Below are positions 26,305 to 33,947 of a stretch of 64,000 nucleotides of DNA, in pieces. The stretch spans positions 620,001 through 684,000 of the forward strand of contig CAVVFX010000017.1 in the NCBI GenBank assembly GCA_963747535.1, in the 5' to 3' direction. Below the pieces are notes generated by a model. The model was not told the origin of the DNA and did not search any database. It worked only from the letters and a program-made list of their open reading frames with translations. Every line of letters begins with the position of its first letter. The first letter of the stretch is position 1. Origin of the DNA: CAVVFX01 sp963747535. Lineage in GTDB: Bacteria > Acidobacteriota > Terriglobia > Bryobacterales > Bryobacteraceae. The position numbers and the translations under genes were made by a program.

Positions 26305-29055
26305 TCAGCCCAATCGCGGTCGCCTAGGGAAGAGCGCTGTCCAGTCCCCTCCCCTAGACCGTGAAGTGCTCCAGAGGGCGGTAATCGTGGTCGTGGGTAC
26401 ATTGTAGTAAAACACTGTGAGACCGCCGGAATTTCCATAGCCGAGGATGCGATCAGCTATTTTTTCGGGTGACCAACTCTTTTCCAGAGCCTTCTGCTGG
26501 ATTGCGATCTTCCCTGCCCGCGAGAAGGCGTCTCTAGCCCTGTTTGCCTCCTGTGGCTCGGTGAAGACGCGCGAAGCGGGCCTGAAACAGCTAAGGTCGC
26601 CGGGATCGATAATGAGGCCTGCGATGTTGGGGTTCTGCGTAAGAGCCTTTGCCCGCGCGATAATCTTGTCTAAGCCGGACCGGAAACCAGTTGCGAAGAC
26701 CAGAAGGACTGGAATTTGGCTGAGTTTTTCCTTGACAGGCTCTGGAAGGGCAGCGACATGCTTCTCATCGAGGTCAGACCCAGAGTCCACAACTCCAAAC
26801 CATTGGGAGAGAATGGCACCCGCTTGACCCCCGGAGCCGACATTATCGTCGTAGATTACGAGCGGAATGTCGTCCTTGATGTCGCTCCCTGCGGCGATTA
26901 TTCTGAAGTCCCTCTGTAGCTTAGCCTTAACATCGTCCCAAAGGTACGCGAGATGGTGAGCGCTAGCCGTTGGCGCGCCGAACGCCAAGGCTTGAAAATT
27001 CTCACGCAACCGGCTATCGACGGAAAAAGCAAGGGCGTCGCTCAACGCTGCGCGACCCCAAAACCTGAGGCTTTGCAGAACCTTGATAGCAAGCGGTATC
27101 TCTTCGTCGCCGAACTGTAGCAACCAATCGCGCGCTGTCCCGGCACCAACTCGCGTTCCTTCGTAGGATTCAAACGTCTTGCAGCGTTCCACAACTTCGC
27201 TGATCAAACTGTCGAATTTGGCAATGATCCCCAGCTTACGTTCGTGTCTCTGCAGAAAAGCGCGCCGCTCCACTATCAACTGCGGTTCCGCGAAGACAGG
27301 GTGCGCTGGTACCTTCTCTCGGATTTCGGCTGAGAACTCCTTGAGAGCCGCCATGTCGAGTTTTGTGCGGGTCCACGAGCCGTCGTCGAAGCTGAGTCCA
27401 TTCTCTGACCAAATGAGATCACGAACTGCAAAATGTACTGGAACGGCAAAATCCGGGGAGGTATAAACGTAACCAAGAGTATGTTGGTTCTCATAGGCTT
27501 CCGCCCAACGCTCGACCCGAAACCTTTGCCCGTACAACTGCACACCAAGTTGCTCATCTCCGACGCAGAACTTGGTCTTCTCCGCGATCCCCTGTACAGG
27601 GGGCAGGTCAATCACGATGAGGTCGTCGGCCAAGGCGTCGGCGAGCGGTAACTGGCCAGTCCAACGAAGAAACTGACGCGCTCTCTCCGCGACCCGTGCC
27701 CTGAAGTCAGCGAATTCCTGCCTGCGGCTTGCCGAGATCTTTGGGATCAATGAGTCCCACTTCCTCCTGAACTCCTCTGAATCTTGATCCAGGTCTTTGA
27801 CCAGACTCGGCCCAAAGGCATAACAGCGCACGAAAGTGTTGCGATCTACGACGTCGCTGATTATCCTTCTTGCGACAGACATGCGCGACGACCGGGCATC
27901 GGTGGGAGGCCAATGCTGAAGCAGGAACTCGTCGTCGCTCAGCCGCAGGTATGTGGAGATCTCCTTGAAGGCGGGGTGCTCCAAAGCGAGTATCTCAAGG
28001 GCGTTGACAACCGCTCCTTCCAGAGCTCGAATCTTCTGGTGATAGTAGAGCTTCTCGTAAAGTAGGAACCTGCTCAGCACCAACTCTTCGAAGGCTCTAG
28101 AGCCCGCAGTCTGTACCGTTAGGACCTCTACGGTGTCCGAAGGGTCGATCCCGGTTTCCTCGGCATAGTCATCAGCGGCCGGCACGCGGTCAGCAGGAAC
28201 GGTTACCACTTGTATCTTTTCCATCAGCCGATCAACGTCTACGGGCATCGGTACGCCCGCCATGTAGCAGTCGCGCGGAATGTAATCGAGTTTGTCGACA
28301 TCGAGCGGACCGGATATAATCTCCGACAAGAACGGTCGCCTTGGATCCCGTCCGCCGCAAATGAGTTGGGCCATTCGAAGACTCAGGTCCTGAGCGTCAG
28401 ACCAGAACGGGATCTGGGCGACAGACAAGACTTCTTGCCATTCGGGAAGTAGGATGAGCAACCCCGAGAGGACTTCTCCGATTGCCGGCGGATTCAAGGC
28501 CCCAAAGAACTTCTTCGCTTGCGATCGAAGCTCACGTATCGTGTGCTTTCCATCAATCGTCGGCAGCCGGTCAAGCGCCCTTTCCGATACATGACTCAAG
28601 AAACCATGTCCGACGTCGTGCATCAACGCCGTCAAGCGGAGTAAAACTTCGTCACTCGCCGAGATTGGGTCATGCCGAGGTAGGTGCTTCTTTGCCGCGT
28701 ATGATCTGGCATTTCGCTTTATTGATTCGACCAAACGTTGAGCTTGGTGTAACGCGCCAATACTGTGTTCGAACCGAGAGTAGTTGGCACCAGGGAAGAC
28801 ATATGACGCCAGCCCCAATTGGCCGATCCGGCGAAGTCGTTGGACAAGTGGCGAATCGAGGACAATAATCTCGTACGGTTCGAGCCGTATCGTATGCCAA
28901 ACCGGATCATGGATTATTTTGGCTGATCGCTCGCCTCGATGCCGCCGCAGGCGAGCAACGTAGTTCTCCAAATCGTCACGAAATCCGGTTTGCAGCTTTG
29001 CGCTGAGAGAGGCGAGGGCTTCGGGTAGGTTGGGAAACAGTCTGCGAGGGTTCAC
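26305..29055 (-). CDS. HD phosphohydrolase - phosphoribosyltransferase-like fusion (putative defence protein)
   Basis: This 916-residue protein starts with GTG 29055. The N-terminal third is a SAMHD1/dGTPase-like HD domain: SRFEHSIGALH (His about 97), LTALMHDVGHG (His-Asp about 146-147) and GPLDVDKLDYIPRD (about 249-262). The C-terminal part, from about residue 729, has a PRPP-loop-like VIYDDNVGSGG and ends with GYGNSGGLTVFYYNVP, resembling the PRTase-like domain described in bacterial conflict systems. HD dNTPases of this type are known to deplete dNTPs during phage infection. A nucleotide-targeting defence role is inferred. The partner gene ends 5 bp upstream. Confidence 0.8.
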   Translation of the reverse strand: MNPRRLFPNLPEALASLSAKLQTGFRDDLENYVARLRRHRGERSAKIIHDPVWHTIRLEPYEIIVLDSPLVQRLRRIGQLGLASYVFPGANYSRFEHSIGALHQAQRLVESIKRNARSYAAKKHLPRHDPISASDEVLLRLTALMHDVGHGFLSHVSERALDRLPTIDGKHTIRELRSQAKKFFGALNPPAIGEVLSGLLILLPEWQEVLSVAQIPFWSDAQDLSLRMAQLICGGRDPRRPFLSEIISGPLDVDKLDYIPRDCYMAGVPMPVDVDRLMEKIQVVTVPADRVPAADDYAEETGIDPSDTVEVLTVQTAGSRAFEELVLSRFLLYEKLYYHQKIRALEGAVVNALEILALEHPAFKEISTYLRLSDDEFLLQHWPPTDARSSRMSVARRIISDVVDRNTFVRCYAFGPSLVKDLDQDSEEFRRKWDSLIPKISASRRQEFADFRARVAERARQFLRWTGQLPLADALADDLIVIDLPPVQGIAEKTKFCVGDEQLGVQLYGQRFRVERWAEAYENQHTLGYVYTSPDFAVPVHFAVRDLIWSENGLSFDDGSWTRTKLDMAALKEFSAEIREKVPAHPVFAEPQLIVERRAFLQRHERKLGIIAKFDSLISEVVERCKTFESYEGTRVGAGTARDWLLQFGDEEIPLAIKVLQSLRFWGRAALSDALAFSVDSRLRENFQALAFGAPTASAHHLAYLWDDVKAKLQRDFRIIAAGSDIKDDIPLVIYDDNVGSGGQAGAILSQWFGVVDSGSDLDEKHVAALPEPVKEKLSQIPVLLVFATGFRSGLDKIIARAKALTQNPNIAGLIIDPGDLSCFRPASRVFTEPQEANRARDAFSRAGKIAIQQKALEKSWSPEKIADRILGYGNSGGLTVFYYNVPTTTITALWSTSRSRGGDWTALFPRRPRLG

Positions 29056-29060
29056 CTGTT

Positions 29061-29468
29061 TTACAAACTGTTACCCCTAGTTGACGGCTTCTCTAGGGAA
29101 CTTATAAAAACCGTTGCCAGCCTGTCAAACTCGGGTCGCGCACCAATGGCGTCAAGAATGGTCCTGCTCTCTTCCTCCCCGTACCTGATGAAGATCTTGT
29201 TGTACCGGGGATTAGCAAAGCTCAGGATTGAATCCCGCTGAGCCGTCGTCAGAGCCCGATCGAACCAGCCGCTTTGCCCGTAAAGCGGGTCATAATCAAC
29301 GTCGAACAAGTCGACATCTAGAACGTTTGCGCCCGAGACCTCTTTCAGCACTCGTCGGAAGGCCCGGTGGACGTCGGTTTGTTCACCCTCAATTCTCTCT
29401 GTTCGAACGCGCACAGCAGCAAGTAGCCCTTTGAAGAACTGCTCCGCCGTCAACTTGATTCGTTCCAT
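29061..29468 (-). CDS. Hypothetical partner of the HD/PRTase protein
   Basis: This 135-residue protein has no recognised family. A helical, Lys/Arg/Glu-rich first half (LTAEQFFKGLLAAVRVRTERI) is followed by DVDLFDVDYDPLYGQSGWFDRALT and a C-terminal helical part. There is no signal peptide or membrane segment. It lies 5 bp before the HD/PRTase gene in the same operon and directly after the operator array, so it is probably a co-regulated accessory factor. Confidence 0.7.
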   Translation of the reverse strand: MERIKLTAEQFFKGLLAAVRVRTERIEGEQTDVHRAFRRVLKEVSGANVLDVDLFDVDYDPLYGQSGWFDRALTTAQRDSILSFANPRYNKIFIRYGEEESRTILDAIGARPEFDRLATVFISSLEKPSTRGNSL

Positions 29469-29675
29469 AAGCGCTACCCCCGACTAGAGCGATGGTACCG
29501 GTAAGAGTTTACTACAGATACGCTTGACGGCAGACGCATTTCTACGTTCCATAGAATTCCGCTCTCTCATAAAGTACAGTATACTATACTATTGTAGCGA
29601 AAATCAAGCGAAATATTGTACAGTAAACTGTACTACAGTATAGTAAACTGTACTTACGTCTTCGGCTCGTGGCAG
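29469..29675. promoter_or_regulatory. Divergent promoter region with operator array
   Basis: This AT-rich region between the island operon and the XRE gene holds at least three related dyads: AGTATA-C-TATACT (29578-29590), GTACAGT-AA-ACTGTAC (29618-29633) and TACAGT...ACTGTA (29634-29652). The block AGTAAACTGTACT occurs twice in direct orientation (29623 and 29642). Such clustering beside an XRE gene is what repressor-controlled divergent promoters look like. Confidence 0.65.
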
Positions 29676-30044
29676 ATGACTGACCAATCAAATCCAGTGC
29701 CGCATCTCGCCATGGGGCTACGGATAAGAAAGTATCGGAAGCTTCGGGGCTTGACGCAGACCCGAGCTGCCAAAATTATGGGGGTTCAAAGAACGTCGCT
29801 GAATCGCTGGGAAAAGGGTCGGGAAATGCCTAACGGCGTCAGTATGACTAAGCTGCGCGATCACCTCAAAATGCCTGTCGGAACGAATGAGGACACGCAT
29901 GGGGTCAAGACGGAAGAATTCGCCGATCAAATATATCAGTTCACTCTCCCATTCGACGAGTCAATCAGTATTGAGGTCCGGATCGGCCCGGCGAGAGCGG
30001 ACTCCGCGAACGTTCAGATCCGCTGCGCAAGGATCGCGAGCTGA
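29676..30044 (+). CDS. XRE-family helix-turn-helix regulator
   Basis: This 122-residue protein starts at ATG 29676. The longer frame to 29616 crosses the operator array and is unlikely. A helix-turn-helix of the Cro/CI type lies at about residues 14-50 (RKYRKLRGLTQTRAAKIMG, then SLNRWEKGREMP). The C-terminal half is beta-rich (YQFTLPFDESISIEVRIGP) and may sense a ligand or the partner proteins. It is transcribed divergently from the HD/PRTase operon and is the probable repressor of both. Confidence 0.82.
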   Translation: MTDQSNPVPHLAMGLRIRKYRKLRGLTQTRAAKIMGVQRTSLNRWEKGREMPNGVSMTKLRDHLKMPVGTNEDTHGVKTEEFADQIYQFTLPFDESISIEVRIGPARADSANVQIRCARIAS

Positions 30045-30119
30045 CAGCATGCGTCTCCGACCTATTCTTTGACGCGGACGGAGCGTCTTCGCAACCGGGC
30101 ACCCGCGCCCTCGGCCTTG

Positions 30120-30468
30120 GCTGCGCAGCCTCTCCCGGACTGCCAGCAAGTTCAATCATCCGCCGTTCACCATTCTAAAGAACGACAATCGCGACACCCA
30201 GCCGAGCTGGCAAGGCTTGCTCGCGCAAGTCAAGCTAGAAGGCAAACGTGACGCCTCCGTGCAGCGTTACAAAGGGCTGGGCGAAATGAATGCCGAGCAA
30301 CTCGCCGACACCACCATGAATCCGGACAAACGCACACTCCTGCGCGTCGACCTGATGGATCTCGCGGGCAGCGACGAAATCTTCACCACGCTCATGGGCG
30401 AAGACGTCGAGAGCCGCCGCAGATTTATCGAAGAGAACGCGCTGGATGTGAAGAACCTGGACGTATAA
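30120..30468 (+). pseudogene. Truncated second copy of the gyrB 3' end
   Basis: The fragment encodes the last 115 or so residues of GyrB (from SLSRTASKF to KNLDV) in an intact frame, but lacks a 5' part, promoter or convincing start. The frame upstream closes with TGA at 30070. Differences from copy 1 are almost all synonymous, so the sequence evolved as part of a functional gyrB and has not yet decayed. Confidence 0.9.
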
Positions 30469-30977
30469 CTCCCTCGCAAGCGGGTATAAACTACCTGCTT
30501 GGTCAAAAGGGGTAAGAACCTGTCTGTAAATGTGCAAAACCGCTTTTGCACGATCATGCCCACGTCGCTGGACGGCGCGGGCCGCAGCATCGCCAAAGCC
30601 AGGACCGTGGTATGTCATCACGGTCGCGCCTGAAGTTTCTCGAACGCGCGAGAGCAGGCGAAAACGCCGACTTCACAACGAAGAATCAACTGTTTGCAAG
30701 CCTTGTAGTCAAAGTCTTCGCGGCCCGCGAAGAATCGTGGCGTAGGCCTTTGGCCTGCTCGCGGCGCGGAGCGACGCGTGTAAAACTCTGTTGCACTTGC
30801 GGCTTGCCGCTATACGGAGTAGGCCTTTGGCCGGCGTCGACTTCTGCCACAGGCTGCCATTAGGCCTTTCCAGGGAAGCCGCCTCGTTTTAGGACTGCCA
30901 GTACCAGCCGGCGTTTCGGCCATTCAGACAATCCGTTCGTTGCGCATCCGCTTTGCGCCTGCCTCTAGAATGGATCT
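30469..30977. other. Repeat-rich intergenic region before glmS
   Basis: This 509-bp region has no supported gene. It contains AAACCGCTTTTGCACGATC-type sequence near 30538, the dispersed repeat at 30632-30706, and GGAGTAGGCCTTTGGCC (30819-30835), which recurs at 47299 and, as GGAGTAGGCCCACGGCC, near 39519. Frames such as 30546-30863 are translations of these repeats. No glmS ribozyme core was recognised. Confidence 0.6.
30632..30706. repeat. Dispersed intergenic repeat, copy A
   Basis: About 75 bp beginning GAAGTTTCTC and ending GCAAGCCTTGT match 47204-47277 closely. The most conserved part includes GAGCAGGCGAAAACGCC and AAGAATCAACTGTTTGCAAG. Both copies are followed by a GTAGGCCTTTGGCC motif. 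Function is unknown. Confidence 0.75.
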
Positions 30978-32831
30978 ATGTGTGGAATCGTCGGGTATGT
31001 CGGGGACCGCAAAGCTGTCCCGATCATTTTGGAAGGCCTGAAACGGCTCGAATACCGCGGCTATGATTCGGCCGGTCTGGCCGTCTCGAGCGGAGATCTG
31101 CCTCTCTCGGTCCGCCGCGCTTCCGGCAAATTGCGGAACCTCGAGGAAGTCATCCGGATGGACCCTGTCGAGGGCTTCTGCGGAATCGGCCATACTCGCT
31201 GGGCCACGCATGGCCGTCCGACCGAAGAAAATGCTCATCCCCACCGCGATTGCACCGGTGACATCGTGGTGGTCCACAACGGAATCGTCGAGAACTATCT
31301 CTCCCTGAAAGCGCGCCTTCTCAGTGACGGCCACGTTTTCAAAACCGAAACGGATACCGAGGTCATCGCCCATCTCGTCGAGACGCATTTCAAAGGCAAC
31401 CTCGAGGAGGCCGTCCGGGAAGCGGTCAAAGAGCTCACTGGAGTCTTCGCCATGGCGGTCTTGTCGCGCCTCGATCCCAACAAGATCGTGGCTGCGCGTT
31501 CCGGACCCCCCGTAGTTATCGGGCTCGGCGATGGGGAGTATTTCGTGGCTTCGGATGTCCCTGCGATCCTGAGCCATACCCGCGACATGTTCTTCCTCGC
31601 CGACGGCGACATGGCTGTGCTGACGCCCGAAGGTGTCCGTCTGAGCGACTTCCTGGGACGTCCGGTGAAGCGCCAGGTCTCGCATGTGCTCTGGGATCCC
31701 ATCATGGCCGAAAAAGGCGGCTACAAGCACTTCATGCTCAAGGAAATCCATGAGCAGCCGCGGGCTGTCAAAGATACTACGCTGGGGCGCGTCGGCCAGG
31801 AGACCGGACGCATTTTCCTCGACGAGATGGATATCTCGCCGCGAAAGTTCAAGGAATTCCGGCAAATCAGAATCGTGGCCTGCGGCACCAGTTGGCACGC
31901 CGCGCTGGCCGGCAAATTCATGATCGAAAAGCTGGCCCGCATGCCGGTCGAAGTGGATTACGGCAGCGAATTCCGTTATCGCGATCCCATCGTCAGCGAC
32001 GAAATCCTGACCATCGTAATCTCTCAGTCTGGCGAAACCGCCGATACCATTGCAGCGCAGCGCGAAGCCAAATCCAAAGGCTCGAAGACGCTCTCCATCT
32101 GCAACGTGGTCGGGTCCATGATCACGCGCGAAGCTTCAGGCACCATCTATACGCATGCCGGACCCGAGATCGGCGTCGCTTCCACGAAAGCCTTTACCAG
32201 CCAGTTGACTGCCCTGTTCATTCTCGCCATGTATCTTGGACAGGTCCGCGAAACACTCGATGAAGCCACGTCGCGCTGCCTGGTGCAGGAGCTTCTGCGC
32301 CTCCCGGGCAAGCTGGAAACCGTGCTCTCTCACGACCCGCACTACGAAGAACTGGCGCGCAAGCTGTTCCGCGCCACCGATTTCCTGTTCCTTGGCCGCG
32401 GTGTGCATTTCCCTATCGCGCTCGAAGGCGCACTGAAGTTGAAAGAAATCTCCTACATTCACGCCGAGGGATATCCCGCCGGGGAGATGAAGCACGGCCC
32501 CAACGCACTCATTGATGAAAAGCTGCCGGTGGTGGTGCTGGCAACTCACGACCGCTCCGACCCCAACAGCCGCATTCTCTACGAGAAGACCGTCTCCAAC
32601 ATTCAGGAAGTGCGGGCGCGTGAAGGCGTGGTCATCGCTCTCGTCAACGAAGGGGACGAGGAAGCGGCCAGCATCGCGGACCATAGCATCATGATTCCGC
32701 CGTCGAGCGAGCTTCTGCTGCCCATCCTCGAGATTGTGCCGCTGCAACTGCTGGCGTATCACATCGCGGTGCGACGCGGCTGCGACGTCGACCAGCCGCG
32801 CAATCTGGCCAAGAGCGTGACGGTTGAATAA
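30978..32831 (+). CDS. glmS: Glucosamine-6-phosphate synthase (isomerizing)
   Basis: This 617-residue enzyme makes glucosamine-6-phosphate from fructose-6-phosphate and glutamine for cell-wall precursors. Cys2 (MCGIVGYVG) is the glutaminase nucleophile after Met removal, with HTRWATHG following. Two SIS domains follow (CGTSWHAAL, SQSGETADT), and the C-terminus ends DQPRNLAKSVTVE, the standard family end. The length is typical. The yjbQ gene follows after 6 bp. Confidence 0.97.
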   Translation: MCGIVGYVGDRKAVPIILEGLKRLEYRGYDSAGLAVSSGDLPLSVRRASGKLRNLEEVIRMDPVEGFCGIGHTRWATHGRPTEENAHPHRDCTGDIVVVHNGIVENYLSLKARLLSDGHVFKTETDTEVIAHLVETHFKGNLEEAVREAVKELTGVFAMAVLSRLDPNKIVAARSGPPVVIGLGDGEYFVASDVPAILSHTRDMFFLADGDMAVLTPEGVRLSDFLGRPVKRQVSHVLWDPIMAEKGGYKHFMLKEIHEQPRAVKDTTLGRVGQETGRIFLDEMDISPRKFKEFRQIRIVACGTSWHAALAGKFMIEKLARMPVEVDYGSEFRYRDPIVSDEILTIVISQSGETADTIAAQREAKSKGSKTLSICNVVGSMITREASGTIYTHAGPEIGVASTKAFTSQLTALFILAMYLGQVRETLDEATSRCLVQELLRLPGKLETVLSHDPHYEELARKLFRATDFLFLGRGVHFPIALEGALKLKEISYIHAEGYPAGEMKHGPNALIDEKLPVVVLATHDRSDPNSRILYEKTVSNIQEVRAREGVVIALVNEGDEEAASIADHSIMIPPSSELLLPILEIVPLQLLAYHIAVRRGCDVDQPRNLAKSVTVE

Positions 32832-32837
32832 CGCCAC

Positions 32838-33257
32838 GTGAAACAGGCTACCCGCCACATCACGGTCGCGACTCGCGGCAAGGGACTATACAACTGCACT
32901 AGCCAGATTGCCGCGTGGCTCCGCTCGCAGGAAATCACGACCGGCATCCTGACCATTTTTATCCAGCACACCTCGGCGTCGCTCACCATTCAGGAGAACG
33001 CCGATCCGGACGTGGTGCTCGATCTCAATGAATTTTTCGAGCGCATGGTCCGCGAGGATGAGAGATGGTACCGGCACACCCTCGAGGGCGCCGACGATAT
33101 GACTTCGCACATCCGTTCGGCGCTCACCCAGACGCAGCTGACCATTCCGGTAGAAAACAAGCATATGTCGCTCGGCACATGGCAGGGTATTTACGTTTTT
33201 GAACACCGGAAAATTCCGCATAACCGGACTTTGGTGCTGCACGTCATAGGGGAGTAG
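32838..33257 (+). CDS. yjbQ: YjbQ / UPF0047 family protein
   Basis: This 139-residue protein has the complete UPF0047 pattern: FIQHTSASLTIQENADPDV, then DMTSHIRSAL and GTWQGIYVFEHR. The E. coli member has thiamin-phosphate synthase side activity, but the physiological role is unclear. The start is GTG 32838, 6 bp after glmS, and the next gene begins 1 bp after its stop, indicating a small operon. Confidence 0.92.
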   Translation: MKQATRHITVATRGKGLYNCTSQIAAWLRSQEITTGILTIFIQHTSASLTIQENADPDVVLDLNEFFERMVREDERWYRHTLEGADDMTSHIRSALTQTQLTIPVENKHMSLGTWQGIYVFEHRKIPHNRTLVLHVIGE

Positions 33258-33258
33258 C

Positions 33259-33840
33259 ATGCGCTCGCTACTTCTGGCCTTATTCTTGACGATACCTGCG
33301 TGCGGGGAAATCTTCTCGTACGGTTTGCTCATCGGTACACCGCTGACCGATGTCACCGAGACCACCACCATCGCCGGCATCAACTATCTCAAGAACAGCA
33401 ATCTTCTTACCCTCGGCCCGTCCTTTCAAGTAAACCTGCCCGCCGGGTTTCGCGTCGAAATTGACGCGCTGTACCGTCCGGTGTCTTACCAGATCGCTAC
33501 TGCTGTGACCACGACGAACGTCTCGGGATCCCAATGGCGCTTCCCGGTCCTGCTGGCCTATCATGTCGGCAGATTGCCGCTGGTCAAGCCCTACGCGGAA
33601 GGGGGACTCTCGTTTGACCACCTGATGAACCTCGAACAAGCCGCAGCGCTCCTGCCGAACCAGCCGGGCGCAATCGTCAAGACCACAGGCGCCGGCCTGG
33701 TACTCGGCGTCGGCGCGGATATCAAGGCTCCGTTCGTCAAGATCTCCCCAGAGATTCGCTACACTCGCCAGTTCACCACCGAATTTGAAGGGATTTCAGA
33801 ATTGAACCAGGCCGAATTCCTGGTGGGCATCAGGTTCTAG
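33259..33840 (+). CDS. Small outer-membrane beta-barrel-like protein
   Basis: This 193-residue protein has a signal peptide (RSLLLALFLTIPACG) followed by alternating beta strands with aromatic ends (FRVEIDALYRPVSYQI, RYTRQFTTEF, FLVGIRF at the C-terminus). The terminal Phe fits outer-membrane barrel insertion by the BAM complex. It is translationally adjacent to yjbQ. Function is unknown. Confidence 0.75.
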   Translation: MRSLLLALFLTIPACGEIFSYGLLIGTPLTDVTETTTIAGINYLKNSNLLTLGPSFQVNLPAGFRVEIDALYRPVSYQIATAVTTTNVSGSQWRFPVLLAYHVGRLPLVKPYAEGGLSFDHLMNLEQAAALLPNQPGAIVKTTGAGLVLGVGADIKAPFVKISPEIRYTRQFTTEFEGISELNQAEFLVGIRF

Positions 33841-33872
33841 CGAATAGCGAACGTCAGCTTGCTCTATCCTTA

Positions 33873-33902
33873 ATTCGTGTTCATTGGTGTTCATTCGGGG
33901 CC
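33873..33902. repeat. TTCATTCGTG-type tandem repeat
   Basis: Three 10-bp units related to GTTCATTCGT end in GGGGCCC. The same motif lies at 36954-36984 and, inverted, at 54289-54318. It sits in the gap before the transporter gene. Confidence 0.75.
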
Positions 33903-33947
33903 CAATGTTCTCCTGCATGCCCTCCAACGCCTTCTCAATATAATGTA

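Larger units (their letters stand above)
26211..30119. mobile_element. Accessory island bracketed by gyrB 3' end repeats
   Basis: About 3.9 kb between the two gyrB tails carries three genes unlike the housekeeping surroundings: an HD/PRTase-like fusion, a small partner and a divergent XRE regulator. The coding and intergenic DNA reads as more AT-rich than the flanks, most clearly at 29500-29680 (not computed). No integrase, transposase or inverted-repeat ends were found. The bracketing by a gyrB tail of mostly synonymous divergence suggests arrival by recombination or integration at the gyrB 3' end, with the element carrying its own replacement tail. Confidence 0.7.

Noticed and set aside
26211..30119. 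Integrase or transposase for the gyrB-flanked island
   Set aside because: All three island genes were read and none shows recombinase motifs; the mode of movement is left open.
30546..30863. 105-codon frame before glmS
   Set aside because: Its sequence is a translation of the dispersed repeat; the same peptide pieces appear in a frame through the repeat at 47204.
30469..30977. glmS ribozyme or riboswitch
   Set aside because: No conserved core was recognised and the region is filled with dispersed repeats.
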